From: Cryoendolithus antarcticus
Taxonomy: Eukaryota > Ascomycota > Dothideomycetes > Cladosporiales > Cladosporiaceae
NCBI GenBank assembly: GCA_002077065.1
Contig: NAJO01000017.1
Location: 372,001-436,000, forward strand
DNA: 64,000 nucleotides
Reading direction: 5' to 3'
A program made the position numbers and the translations under genes. Shown piece after piece: positions 20,648-31,862 of this stretch (position 1 is its first letter; every line of letters starts with the position of its first letter). The notes beneath the pieces are model-generated. The model made no database searches. It was not told the origin of the DNA and saw only the letters and a program-made list of their open reading frames with translations.

Positions 20648-22513
20648 CGTTTCGAGATCAGCAAGCGTAGTTCATTGCATGTGAGTGGTCAAACATATCG
20701 TGTGTAGACTGCAGAGGTGGCGTCCCTTTGACGGGATGACGGAGCTCAACGAGATGTGAAGGAAGGAGTGAACGAAGCTGCATGACCACCTACGAAGGCT
20801 GGATGTTTCCAGCCCGACCTCAGACGCTTGTCCAAGGCAGCAAAGGTTGTGACTACGTTACGTCGTGTGCGACGCGCTCCGAACTCCTCGAGTCCAGCGG
20901 ATACTTGCATGACCGAGGCGAACCATGCACTGGCGTTTGCGTGACCAGACGGCTCGTACGCGTCAACATCAACAAGCCTGGCTTTATCACACCCTCGGCG
21001 GCTCTCCTCTTGGCCTCTCATACGCGCACGCCAGAGCAAGGTCATGAGAGACTCAAAAAAAAGCCGTCTCACTCGATCTCAGGCCGCTCGAAAGCATCGG
21101 CTCGGGGTCATGAATCCACTTGGGCTGCAGAGTGAGTGCAGAGCCAACGATGCCAAATTCTTAACACAAGGACCTCCACCGCAAGACCGCCAGCACCAGC
21201 GGAGTCATGGCAAGTGTATTGGAGATTGTCCATGGTTGACAGCGTGCTGCGCCATGTCGTCGTTCTGGCAAGCATACGCGTGACTCCAAAGGACGCGTCA
21301 GCAACACTCTCGCCCTCATCTGAATCATGAGATGAAAGCTGGGTGGGTGCCGCGCTGGAAATCACGTCGACCTTGTCGCCAAGCCCAATCCATAATTCCG
21401 TGCTAGTTCATCCTTGAGGGAGGCGCCGCTCGACCGGGCCGCGAAATTCGAACACCACCCGTGCGACTTCATCAATCTATCGGGTTTCACTCTGTCGATC
21501 GCGTCGCGCCATCACATGCGCACTGGCCATGTGAGCTCTCGTCGTCAACTTGCATACGCGCCTTGTCGCTAGCCCCGGCACTCTGCGACACCTCCACCTT
21601 TCTACGCGATCTGCTACGCGACGCGAGCGGCCATGCGGTCCGCAGTGGAGGGCACATGCCCGATCGATGATCCTTACTTTGGCACCAAGCATCAACGCTC
21701 GTAAGGAGGGGAACTGAAATTATGCGGTACCACTCCAGCACAACGCAATGCAGAAACGAAGATCTTGACAGCCATCACCCCTGCCGATCAGACGATATGC
21801 CGAGCACGTAATTAAGCATGCCGCCATGTGGCGTGCCATTTCAGCCTACAGCAGTTCTTATGTCTTATGAAACATCTCATGTTGCCGGAGATTCATCTAA
21901 CGAGCCTTGTCCTTGTATGCTGGCATTGTTAGTGCCGGCTGCGAACCGCCTTCTGTATGCCACCGTTGAGAGTAATTGCGCTGAATTGCGCAAGTAAAGA
22001 TTGCTTCATATCTCCACTGGAATCACGATCAGGCCCATTGTGCCTCTGAGTGCACTGCACCTTCTCCGAGAGTTACTTTCCCCTGAGTAGGCTGGAGAAG
22101 CCAATTGTTCCACCAACCTAATGGACCCGACGAGACGCGCGAACCGATACTGCATGCATTAGCATGCAAGCACGCCATCGTCTCGACATCCGGCACGTCT
22201 TGCAACAATGCACCAGCATGAAACGGCCAACCCCCAAAGACGCAAGCATACTGTGGACCGGCTATCTCGCGAGTGTCCGCATGCCATGTCGCAAAGTCGT
22301 AGGCACATCACGATCTTGGCAGATAGATTGCGCTTTGCCGCTTCCGTGCCTGATACACTCGGAGTACACTTCACACGCCCGGAAGCTCTTGGCGTGATCT
22401 CCTGGCACTCGAGACGAGTAAGTACAGTATAAGACTACTCCTGCTGTGGTCCGATCCCACGCCTTCTTTCCGTGTACACAACACACTCTCTTCAAACCCA
22501 CAAAACAGCAAAA
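20648..22513. other. Gene-poor intergenic region
   Basis: About 1.9 kb with no recognisable gene on either strand; open frames are short and unconserved. A TATAAG at 22428-22433 is 80 bp upstream of the LPMO start, and the leader just before the ATG is rich in CAAA. Confidence 0.5.
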
Positions 22514-23441
22514 ATGCTCTTCACTTCCTCTTCGGCGCAGGACGCCGTGCTTGCTGCCGCAGTCATTGCACTCGTGCCCCAGGTGGCTGCCCACGGTTAC
22601 GTTGCTGCAATCACCGCCGGTGGCAAGACCTACCAGGGCAGCAACCCGAACTGGTATTATCAACCTTCGGGGCAAGTCGTGCCCACCGCCGGCTGGTTCG
22701 CCCTGAATCAGGACAATGGCTTCGTCAGCCCGAGTGCCTACGGTACCTCCGACATTGGGTGCCACAAGTCTGGAAAGGCTGGCAACCAGCAGATCCCCGT
22801 TGCCGCTGGCAGCTCGGTGGTGCTGAACTGGAACACCTGGCCCATCTCTCACCACGGCCCGGTCATTGACTACCTGGCGAAGTGCTCCGGCAACTGCACC
22901 GCGCTCACCGATGCGAGCAGCTTGAGCTTCTTCAAGATCGCACAGAGTGGTCTGTTGAATGACAACTCGCCACCGGGCACCTGGGCTACCGATGCGATCA
23001 CAAGTGAGTGTCTTCCGAGTGAATCACGCTTAGTGGCACATGACTAACATAAACACAGCCGCTCCATACGCCTGGACCATCAAGATCCCCTCAACCGTCG
23101 CACCCGGCAACTACGTCCTCCGCCACGAGCTGATCGGTCTCCACGCCGCCGGCTCCAGTAACGGCGCCCAGAACTACCCGCAGTGCATTAACCTGCAGAT
23201 CACCGGTTCCGGTACCGCTACGCCATCGGGCACCAAGGCCACCGCGCTGTACAAGGCGACTGACGTAAGTTGATATGTGCAACGGCCGGGAATCAAAAGA
23301 TCAAGATGCTGACAGTCTACCTAGCCCGGAATCCTCATTGACATCTACAGCAAGATCAGCTCGTACACCATCCCCGGCCCGACATTCACGTCGATCAAGA
23401 AGATGGCGAGGCACGCTAGGGACTTTGTGCTCGATGCTTAG
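22514..23441 (+). CDS. AA9 lytic polysaccharide monooxygenase
   Basis: Secreted copper enzyme that oxidatively cleaves cellulose-type polysaccharides. Exons 22514-23003, 23059-23264 and 23325-23441 (introns 55 and 60 bp) give 270 residues with no carbohydrate-binding module. The signal peptide ends at ...QVAA, leaving the copper-ligating His1 in [11 protein letters not shown]. The second brace His is in [13 protein letters not shown] and the axial Tyr in [13 protein letters not shown]; all three ligands are present. [16 protein letters not shown] is the usual AA9 block before the Tyr. The tail after the catalytic core ([19 protein letters not shown]) is typical of short AA9 proteins. The start is the ATG directly before the signal sequence. 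TATAAG sits 80 bp upstream. Confidence 0.93.
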
Positions 23442-24077
23442 ATGCAGAGCATAGTCGCGTGGATGAGGTGTTAGAGGGTGTATAGATGCCGCAGGTATGG
23501 CTGGCACAGGCTGTAGCTTTTCGAGTAATGCAAGACATTCGCTCGAGACTTTGTTTGCGTGCAGGCAGCACGGAGGCAGGCTCTCCGGTAGGAGATGTTT
23601 CAAGGGGCCGCGACATGTCGCGGCAGATTGTGTTTCGTCCGCTGCGTGACACCATGCCTGTCGTCTGTGATCATGGGTGCGGTGTCCCCTCCCACTCCTA
23701 ACAACGCATGGTATCGTTCTGAAAATGTTGCTCTATCATCGGCTTGATCGCCCACAAGGCATGAGGTGAGGTCACCAGCAGAGCGGCTTAGCCTTAGGTA
23801 AACCTCGGCATTAAGTTAACTTAATAAAGTTCATTACCAAATAGCACGCCATTGCGCAGTGTTTGTTGAGGAAGATCCTCAATCGCATGGAAGCGTCGAC
23901 ATCACGGATGATTCCAATGACCGCAGGCTTGGGTCACGACGCCCTTCCACTGCTCGTGTAAGCCAGTGGCAAAAGCCTAGAACTTAAGTACAATCTCACC
24001 TGCATTCCAACCTCCACACAACTCTCCACGTCTACAACCCCCGCCACATAATCTTCAGTAACAACACCACCGCTACC
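23442..24077. other. Intergenic
   Basis: LPMO 3' flank and the cystathionine lyase promoter. There is a locally A/T-rich patch near 23810-23840. No gene seen. Confidence 0.5.
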
Positions 24078-25337
24078 ATGGCTATCGTCGACTTCGACAC
24101 CGCCATCGAGACGCCTCCCCGGCCTCACTCCCCAGTCCACGGCTTCGGCACCCTCGCAGTCCACGCCGGCAGCCCTCACGATCCAGCAACAGGCGCAGTA
24201 ATCGAGTCCATCTCCCTTAGCACGACTTTCGCACAATCCGCAGTCGGCAAACCGATCGGAGAGTACGAGTACACACGTTCGAGTAATCCAAATCGAACAA
24301 ACTTCGAGAACTGCATAGCGAGCTTGGAGAAGGCAAAATATGCACTTGCGTTCAGCTCTGGCAGCGCGACGACGGCAATCATACTGCAGAGTCTGGCGGC
24401 CGGGAGTCATGTTGTGAGTGTGTCGGACGTCTATGGGGGTACGCATAGGTATTTCACGAAGGTGGCGAGTGCGCATGGGGTGCGGGTCACGTTTACGCCG
24501 AGCATTGAGCTGCACATCGAGGACTTGATCACGCCGGAAACGAAGTTGATCTGGATTGAGACGCCTTCGAATCCGACGCTGTCGCTGGTGGATATTCGCG
24601 CTGTGGCCGATATTGCGCACCGGAGCGGGATCATGGTTGTGGTGGACAATACGTTCCTCTCGCCTTACGTCCAGAACCCGCTAGATCATGGCGCGGATAT
24701 TGTGGTCCACAGCGTGACGAAGTATATCAATGGGCACTCGGACGTACTGATGGGTGTAGCAGCACTCAACTCAGATTCCCTACATGAGAGGTTGCGATTC
24801 CTCCAGAACGCCATCGGCGCTGTGCCAAGTCCATTCGACTGCTGGCTTGCACATCGCGGTGTCAAGACGCTGCATCTACGCGCAAGAGAAGCGAGTAAGA
24901 ATGCTGCACTGGTAGCTGCAGCGCTTCAAGATAGCCCGCACGTGATAAGTGTGAACTACCCTGGCCTTGCATCACATCCCCACAGGAAGATAGCGCTGAA
25001 GCAACATCGCGATGGACTTGGTGGAGGGATGTTGAGCTTCCGGGTGAAGGGCGGACAAGCTGCGGCGGAGGAGTTCTGCAAGACGACACAGATCTTCACG
25101 CTAGCAGAGAGTCTGGGTGGTGTTGAGAGTCTGGTTGAGTTGCCCGGGAGTATGACGCATGCCGGAATTCCGGTGGAACAGAGGGAAGCGGCAGGCGTGT
25201 TTAGTGACCTGATAAGGATAAGCTGTGGGGTGGAGGAGGGCTTGGATTTGGTGGACGATGTCAGACAGGCATTGGAAAAGGTTGTCGTTGGGGCGAAGAT
25301 TAGCAATGGGAACGGGAGTGCAAATGGACATGCCTAA
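24078..25337 (+). CDS. CYS3: Cystathionine gamma-lyase (PLP enzyme)
   Basis: Intronless 419-residue PLP-dependent enzyme of the Cys/Met-metabolism family. It splits cystathionine to cysteine, 2-oxobutyrate and ammonia in reverse transsulfuration, in the cytosol. Marks: GFGTLAVHAGSPHDPATGAV, YEYTRSSNPNR (phosphate-binding Tyr/Arg), SSGSATT, SDVYGGTHRYF, WIETPSNPTL, VDNTFLSPYVQNPLDHGADIV, the Schiff-base Lys in HSVTKYINGHSD, and LAESLGGVESLVELPGSMTHA. Length and order are normal for fungal gamma-lyases; cystathionine beta-lyase is the main alternative, but the active-site blocks fit the CYS3 type better. The start has a strong context (CTACCATGGC). A short Asn/Gly-rich tail is species-specific. 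Confidence 0.9.
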   Translation: MAIVDFDTAIETPPRPHSPVHGFGTLAVHAGSPHDPATGAVIESISLSTTFAQSAVGKPIGEYEYTRSSNPNRTNFENCIASLEKAKYALAFSSGSATTAIILQSLAAGSHVVSVSDVYGGTHRYFTKVASAHGVRVTFTPSIELHIEDLITPETKLIWIETPSNPTLSLVDIRAVADIAHRSGIMVVVDNTFLSPYVQNPLDHGADIVVHSVTKYINGHSDVLMGVAALNSDSLHERLRFLQNAIGAVPSPFDCWLAHRGVKTLHLRAREASKNAALVAAALQDSPHVISVNYPGLASHPHRKIALKQHRDGLGGGMLSFRVKGGQAAAEEFCKTTQIFTLAESLGGVESLVELPGSMTHAGIPVEQREAAGVFSDLIRISCGVEEGLDLVDDVRQALEKVVVGAKISNGNGSANGHA

Positions 25338-25644
25338 AAGTATGGGCGTACAACCTCTGAAGACCATATGGTACACAGAGACGCACGGAGGAGGGTCCCT
25401 GAACCAATATGGTTTCCAGAGTAACGAGACAGCAGCGGTCATAGATTAGAGCTCGGTCAACGACACGATTTGCATGAACCTCGAATGACACACGTCCATC
25501 TCCTTTGTGAAACCCTGTACGTTTGTGCGGGTAGCCAAGACGGACATGAAAAGGACTCGCAGAACTTTACGTGGCGCGATACAGATTGGAGGAGTAAATT
25601 GCAGGATAGGCCGTGGTTCGTTCTCGAGCAATGAATCCTCCATG
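25338..25644. other. Intergenic, convergent
   Basis: 3' flanks of two convergent genes. Nothing recognised. Confidence 0.5.
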
Positions 25645-28600
25645 TCACGCAGCCGTAGCGACTCTCGGCAAAGCCAAATAGAAATTCTCCAACCCATCCA
25701 TCACATCCCTCAGGTTCGGATCGTCAGGCTTCTTCGTCCCCACCACTAATCTCTTCGGCAAGTCCGTGGTCAACTTCCAAGCCGGCTTGACTCCCACATC
25801 CGTGATCTTTGGGCCAGTAAGTTGTCCAGGCAAAGGCGCATCCCAGCCCAGAGTTGTTGCGCAGAGCGCAGCCATACCTGTTGCTAAGTCCAGCCCATCG
25901 GCACAGCAAGTCTGCCAAGTGGTTTGGATTTCCTTCCACTTCTGCGGCAGATACAGAGGATCGATCGGATGAGTCAGTGGAGCAGGGAGCAGGTCCTGGG
26001 TTTGGTCTGCGCCTGGATTGGGCATCGTCCAACTCTTGCCGTCATCGGTCAGGACTTCACTCTTCTGCGCATCCGTAGCGTTGAAAGCTGGGATATTGCT
26101 CTTCGACAAGATCGGATCCGGGGCTACGAGGCTGACAGCCATGATCTGCTTGATCGTGCCGTTGGCTGGGCTGAGAAGTTCCTGCCCGCCGCCTTTGATC
26201 ATCGGATCGCGGCTTTCATCGTAGTCGCGCCACAGCGCGGACGGGACATCTTTGACGACGTACGTGGGCTTCCAGCCAGTGATAGGTACGAGCTTCCCTG
26301 CAGCGGAGCGAATCGTGATTTTGAGTGTGGATGAGATCTCAGGATGACCGGGATCAGGCGGCGAACGCTCAGGATGCGGCGCGCTGAGATGCATTGGAGT
26401 GCTGCGTAAGGGTGCTGGTGTGTCCTTGGCAGAGATTTTCGCCTTGTCAATGTCACTGTAGCCTTCCTTGTCGTTTATGAGTTGAGCGATGCTGATCGCG
26501 AAGTCGGGTGCCACGCGGAAGGCAAAGCTGCCGCCCTTGACGAACCACTTGCTACCTGCGCCTGAGCTATCAGGCTGGGCATCTGCTTTTGCTGTGTCTT
26601 GTGAGGGCTTCGAGAACGCCCCGTCTTCCAGAGTGAGCTTGATCTGCTGATCGAGGCCTACAGTCTCGGGCCCTGTGGCAGGTGGCCGTCCAGATGTTGG
26701 GCCAGCCTTGTGGACCATGTCGTAGAAGTCGCTGAGAGTGAGTGGATCTCGTACCTTCCCTTGATCGCCAAAGTAGACATCGAAGCCAAAGATCCAGAAG
26801 TCAACGCTGTAATCTATCAGCCGATTGTCCGTGACACAGGTAGGGAGAGACGTACTGCGCAACACCGCCGAATTCAGGTCCCTCGATATGAAGATCTGCG
26901 CCAATCGACACCGAGATGTGTATAGTGATAAACAAGATATCGATGTCGCAACTGACCCCGATCGCGACGTGGACATCGGCCATATAGTGGATGGGATGTA
27001 GGTTCATCAGCGCATCGAAGGAAGCGTCGAGGTATGCACTAACAATACCTACTTGCAAGGACACGTGTATCATTGCGCCTCCCATGACAACTTTGGGTGT
27101 GATCGCGAAGTAGCCCTCGCCCTGGATGTGCACCATGTGACCTACCGTGAACGAGATGCCCAGGCGCTTCGGATTGGGATAGTGAGATGGTCTGCGACTC
27201 TGTCAGCCTCGTGCTCACGCTTTCTCACACAGGCGGGACTCATGCATTTGAAAAGAACGGTGATAGCCACCGACGCTGAACACCCAGTCCCCTGCGTGCT
27301 GTGATGTGCCAAACCAGTAGCATAAAGCGAAGCCTCCATACAATTGGCACTCTGGTACGAGAAGGAACGATGTTGGCGCAAGTGAAGCATCACAGCGGAA
27401 GTAGCAGTCGATGAAGTTCATCTCGGCGACTAGACCGATCTCGACGTAGAGGATCTGTGTGCCGCAATGTCAATTCTCATATCTTTTAGTTGAGTGGACA
27501 CGGGAAACCTTACCATGTCGGAAGTTTTCGTTACGTCTGGTGGCATCTGCGCGACAGCGTCTGCGTACAAACTCACAATGATCCCTGAGTCCCTGAAGGC
27601 GAGCAATGCTGCAGCTGTGATCTTCAGAATGTCGAACGCGGTAATCGTCATGCCAACAGCGAACCAGTATGAATCCTGTTTTGGGACCACCCATGGATTA
27701 TCTTCCTTGCACCAGGCTTGCAGCAAGTTGATGGGGTTGTTACCAACGCCAGGCAGCTCGCCAATGAGGGGAAATTGGGTAAGCTCTTCGATCGAAGGCG
27801 AGCGGATCATGCTGTTGTAGCCGAAGCCGATGCGGACACCACTGATCGTTGCTAGTCACTCAGGTCAGTACTGCCCGATAAGGTCGTCCAAGCATGCTAC
27901 CTCTAGAGCCGACTGGGAACATGGTTTGAGATGCTGCACTCACTACCAAATATCAGCAGATGCATAGTCCCAAAGAATGCAAGTAGGCTCACCCGAACTC
28001 AAGCTGGATGAGAGGGCCATCAAGCTTGGCAAAAACAAACAAGCTTTTGTACGAGCCACCGATCCTGAATGTGGCCTCCGCATACTGCCCAACAGCCACG
28101 AATGTGTACGGCGGGTAACTGATACCAATGCCACCTCTGTAAGCATCGAGTGTCTGTTCCACCGGCGGGTCGCCCACGAGCTGCTTCATGATCTCGTGTT
28201 CGAAGACGCCGGCGATCACCAAGGGCGGCTTCTCGAACGAGACACCCACACCATGGATCTGGAATTTGGCTTGACTGCCCAATGCGGCAAGGTCATTGAT
28301 TCTAGGGCTCAGACTGATATCTCCGAGAGGTAGCCCGATACCGAAACCGAGCAAAGTCAGGGCAACAGGGCCGAGGGCAACTGTCACATCGAGCATGATC
28401 CAGAGATAGCCGTCTTTGAACTGCAATGCGACGCTGTCGAGGGAGAAGAGCTTCGTGTGCGCTTTCAGTGCACCTTTTGTGGGAGCAGTCTCGTCGCCCG
28501 CCTTGTCGTTCGCTTTGTCGGCACCTTTCGCATTGTCGTCTGCCTTAGCTGGATCTTTTTTGTTTGAATCTTTACCATCATCCGTCGATTTCTCTGGAAT

Positions 28601-31174
28601 AGTGCTCTTGGCGTTGCTGAAGGCATGATCGAGTATACATTTCCCCTCGTGTACGACGATGAGGTGATGGCCCATAACGAGGGCTGTGACAGGGTCCTTC
28701 TTGTCGGCACCCTTGTCCGATGTGCCGCTCGCACCTCCCTCGGAGTTTGATGGCGTAGTCGACTGTCTGTAGAACAGCTTGTTTGCATCTCCCAGCTTGG
28801 GGTTGATAGCTTCCACATCGTCCGTAGTGAGTGCACCACCAGCTCCAACGTAAATGTATTGGCAGCCTTGAAAAGGTTGCGTGAGCTCTTTCAATATCGG
28901 GATGTCAGCAATATGTGGCAGCTCGCCAACCTTCACGCGCAGGAGTCTCTTTGGTATCGGCGGTGCTGTGGTAGTGACCTGAGTTGTGGTCGATGTTTTG
29001 CCATTCTCGCAAAGCTGAACAAAGGTGAAATCGATCGGACCAACTGCAATTTCCAGCGTCAGCACCAAGGCTGTGTCTACTGCAGCTGTCGTGATGGAGC
29101 TGCCACTCCCAGACGCGCCTGACTTTGCAGGTGGCGAAGTCTTTGACAAAGTCAAGCGTACAGGGCTGTCCCCCGCCCCGCTCGGCGCGATCTCAATGTC
29201 ACCGACGAAGCCAGGAAGCGCATCCGCAGCAGCCTGATCGATAGAGCCTACCACCTCAGCTAGCGTCGCCTTGGTGTTGGCTGCACCCAGGTACGCTTCG
29301 AAGGTCCATCCAGTACTCTTGTCGGCAGAAGTGGGTTTTGCAATGGGCTCGATCTCACCGATCGCGTCTGGCTTCTCTGCGAGCTGCTTCTCGGTAGCGG
29401 TTTCGGTAGCAATATCACTGGTGTACTGATATACTAGGTCAAGCTCGAGCAGACCAAGGCGTATCTTGCCCAGCAACAGGAAGCTACTCGCTTTGTTGCT
29501 CGACGTGCCATCGTCATTGGACGTCTTGTCGATGGTGTAGCGTAGTAGAAGCTGGCTGAGCACCAACTTGCCGAAGATGGCGCTGAATGCAGATGAACAT
29601 GAGGGGTCTGCATAGTTTGCAAGAGCACCAAATTGCAGATTATCCACTTCGCCAACCAGATCGAAATTGCCCTTCCCACTATCGTAGTCCATGTTGACAG
29701 TCATAGTTGCTGGTGTGTACAGCGCAACGTCTTCGGGTCGGGGATTGACCTGGAAGGCAGTGTCCACGTGGACAGTCACATCTGGACCTTGTTGAGTGAC
29801 ATTGATGACGAGGCTCGACCAGACGAAGGGTGACGGCACGGGTCCAGCATCAGTAATCTTGTCAGGCGGCTGGCTCTCGATGGCGAATGCAAGTTCGAAT
29901 CGCGCTGGACTTTCTTCATGTATGAGTCGTAGTGTTGCTTGGGATACGAAGTATGGTACATTATCAGGTAGCGACTTCGTTGCCACAAACAAGTCGTGGA
30001 GATTCAATACTTTGGCCATTGTACCGGGCGCCCGCATGCTCTCGTCAAAGTACGGCAATAGCATCATGACCTCATTGGCGAAGTCATTCTCGAAGAGCAA
30101 GCCACCCTCGAATGTCTTCGTGCGATTGTCGTAGGCAAGGCCGATCCAGACCGTAACCTCAGGCCTGATTACCCATTCGCAATAGAACTGTGCTTCCCAC
30201 CACATCGTACCTGCAAAGTCCTTCCCGAAAGAGACGTTCCTGAGGTGAATGTGGCCTTCGCCGATAACCGGTCGTAGTGCCGCCAACGATGAGCTTACTG
30301 CGGGATCATCATCGCAGCCTCCACTCATCAGATTCGACAGCTTCGTAAACAAGTCGCCGGTCTTTGAAGCTTCCTGTACATTGAGTGAGACGTCGTTCCG
30401 TTCGTAGATGAGGTTTACAATGAACCCCTTCAATCGCACAGTGAACGTCAGCTTCGGAGTGACTGTGATGTCGTACGTCGAGTCGTTGAGCAACGTGCCG
30501 GTTGTAGTGGTAGACACGGTGAACGAGAACAGCTTCGCAATAGCCTCCAAGTCGCTACCGTCGATTGTGCCAAGTGACGTGCCGAACTCGTGGTCTAGTA
30601 CTGATGTGACTTGCTGTATAAATCCCGTTATAGCGAGTCCGTTGAGCTTGAATGTCAAAGAAGTCACAGTCTGTAGCGTGACCATTGGATCCTTCATATT
30701 GTCGAGATCTTTGACCGGCGCCTTGGCTGGAATGAGCCAGGTCGCATTGCGGTTCTGGGGGCTCTGGTCTACGACTAAAACACTACCCAACCCTATAGCG
30801 TTGATGATCTTGTCGATGACATTCTCCGCTGTGTTGCCTCCAGGTGCTTTAAGCACTCCGAAGCCGAGGAGGACATTGTCCAATGTGACTGTTTGCGGAA
30901 GGCTGTCGAACGATAGCAAGACAATATCACCGTTGTTACCCACTTTGATAGAGGCATCTTGGAAGGTCGTGAAGTTCTGACGCGAGTTGTATATTGCCTT
31001 GATCGGTAGATCAGGCTCATATATGAATCCTTCGGATGTCGCGGGCGTCTCTACTGCAGCTTCGTATCTGAACGCGTCGTCGACGGTGGCGGATGATACT
31101 CCCTTCGCCTGCTCGAGAAAGGTCTTCCAGTTGGCCGTCAACTTGTGGTCATCTGTCAGTACGGCCGACGACAT
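25645..31174 (-). CDS. Giant DUF6603-type protein
   Basis: Exons 31174-27994, 27851-27514, 27454-27231, 27191-26856 and 26806-25645 sum to 1746 residues in one continuous frame. I recognise it, from memory, as the DUF6603 family, large beta-rich proteins of unknown function in bacteria and fungi. Its marks lie around the middle joins: GVGVSFEKPPLVIAGVFEHE, GGIGISYPPYTFVAVGQYAE, LDGPLIQLEFATISGVRIG, NFIDCYFRCDASLAPTSFLL, GDWVFSVGGYHRSF, AITPKVVMGGA, LHIEGPEFGGVAHVDFWIFG. Residues before about 1000 are less conserved, with a Lys/Asp/Ala low-complexity linker (about 28480-28600). There is no signal peptide or TM helix. The start is the ATG at 31174: the frame closes just upstream. The first intron is a twin intron; the third (27192-27230, 39 bp) is too short to trust, and its boundaries may differ by a few codons. 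It is divergent from the paralog pair and part of the 25-49 kb cluster. Confidence 0.75.
27852..27993 (-). other. Stwintron (twin intron, donor split after G) in the DUF6603 gene
   Basis: Reading on the minus strand, the exon ends TTCG at 27994. G27993 is followed by an internal intron 27992-27943 (GTGAGCC..., CTGAT, ending GGTAG; 50 bp), then TGAGTGC at 27942. Removal creates GTGAGTGC, the donor of the external intron that ends TGACTAG at 27852 (92 bp, CTGAC near the end). A single excision from 27992 would shift frame and lose the conserved ATISGVRIGFGYNS block; two-step excision restores it. Confidence 0.75.
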
Positions 31175-31862
31175 GATGTCGAGCCTGCTGCGGATGTCGA
31201 TCGTTGTCGACTGCGCAAGCACATCATTCTGCTACATCGATTCACGTACGCCGTCGGAGACATGATGTTGGGCTCCGGCACAGACCAACACCGAACACAC
31301 GTGACAAACGCATCTACCTCGTCTCTTCGAGGCATGTCACAACGGTCGCTGTTGTTGGAAGCGAGAGCTGTTCGTGGCTGGCTACGTGCTGGGGGAGCTG
31401 TCGTGACGAAGACTTTTGGCCTACCGGTACAATGCTTGGCCAAGCTTTTGCATGTCGCCAGCCATGGACCGCCTCGTCGCTACACCATCATGTACTGTGC
31501 AGCTGCTGCCTGACATGCGAAGTGTAGCGATCCCTGGTTCGCCGCTCCACATCTACCGAGCTGGCTCCACGCTGGCGCACGATTGCTCAGGCTCATTGCG
31601 GACTGCTCGGACGCGAGCTGCAACCTACATGTACCCAAGGTACTTCCGGGTCGCTGTGGTCTGTGGCTGCCATGGCACATGATACGCACTTACAACCGTG
31701 CATGTCAGAAATGCGGCGCGATAGCTTCGTACGATGCTGGAGCATCTGCGGCCAGGATCTACAGAGCACGTGAATGGCTTAAAGCAAGCTGGTCGCGTTG
31801 ACGAAGCGGTATTCGTATGACTTCACATCGTACTCGAAGCCTACGCTGGCTCGAGTGTCACA
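31175..31862. promoter_or_regulatory. Bidirectional promoter region of the cluster
   Basis: 688 bp between the divergent DUF6603 gene and paralog A; shared control is plausible. No clear binding site identified. Confidence 0.4.
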
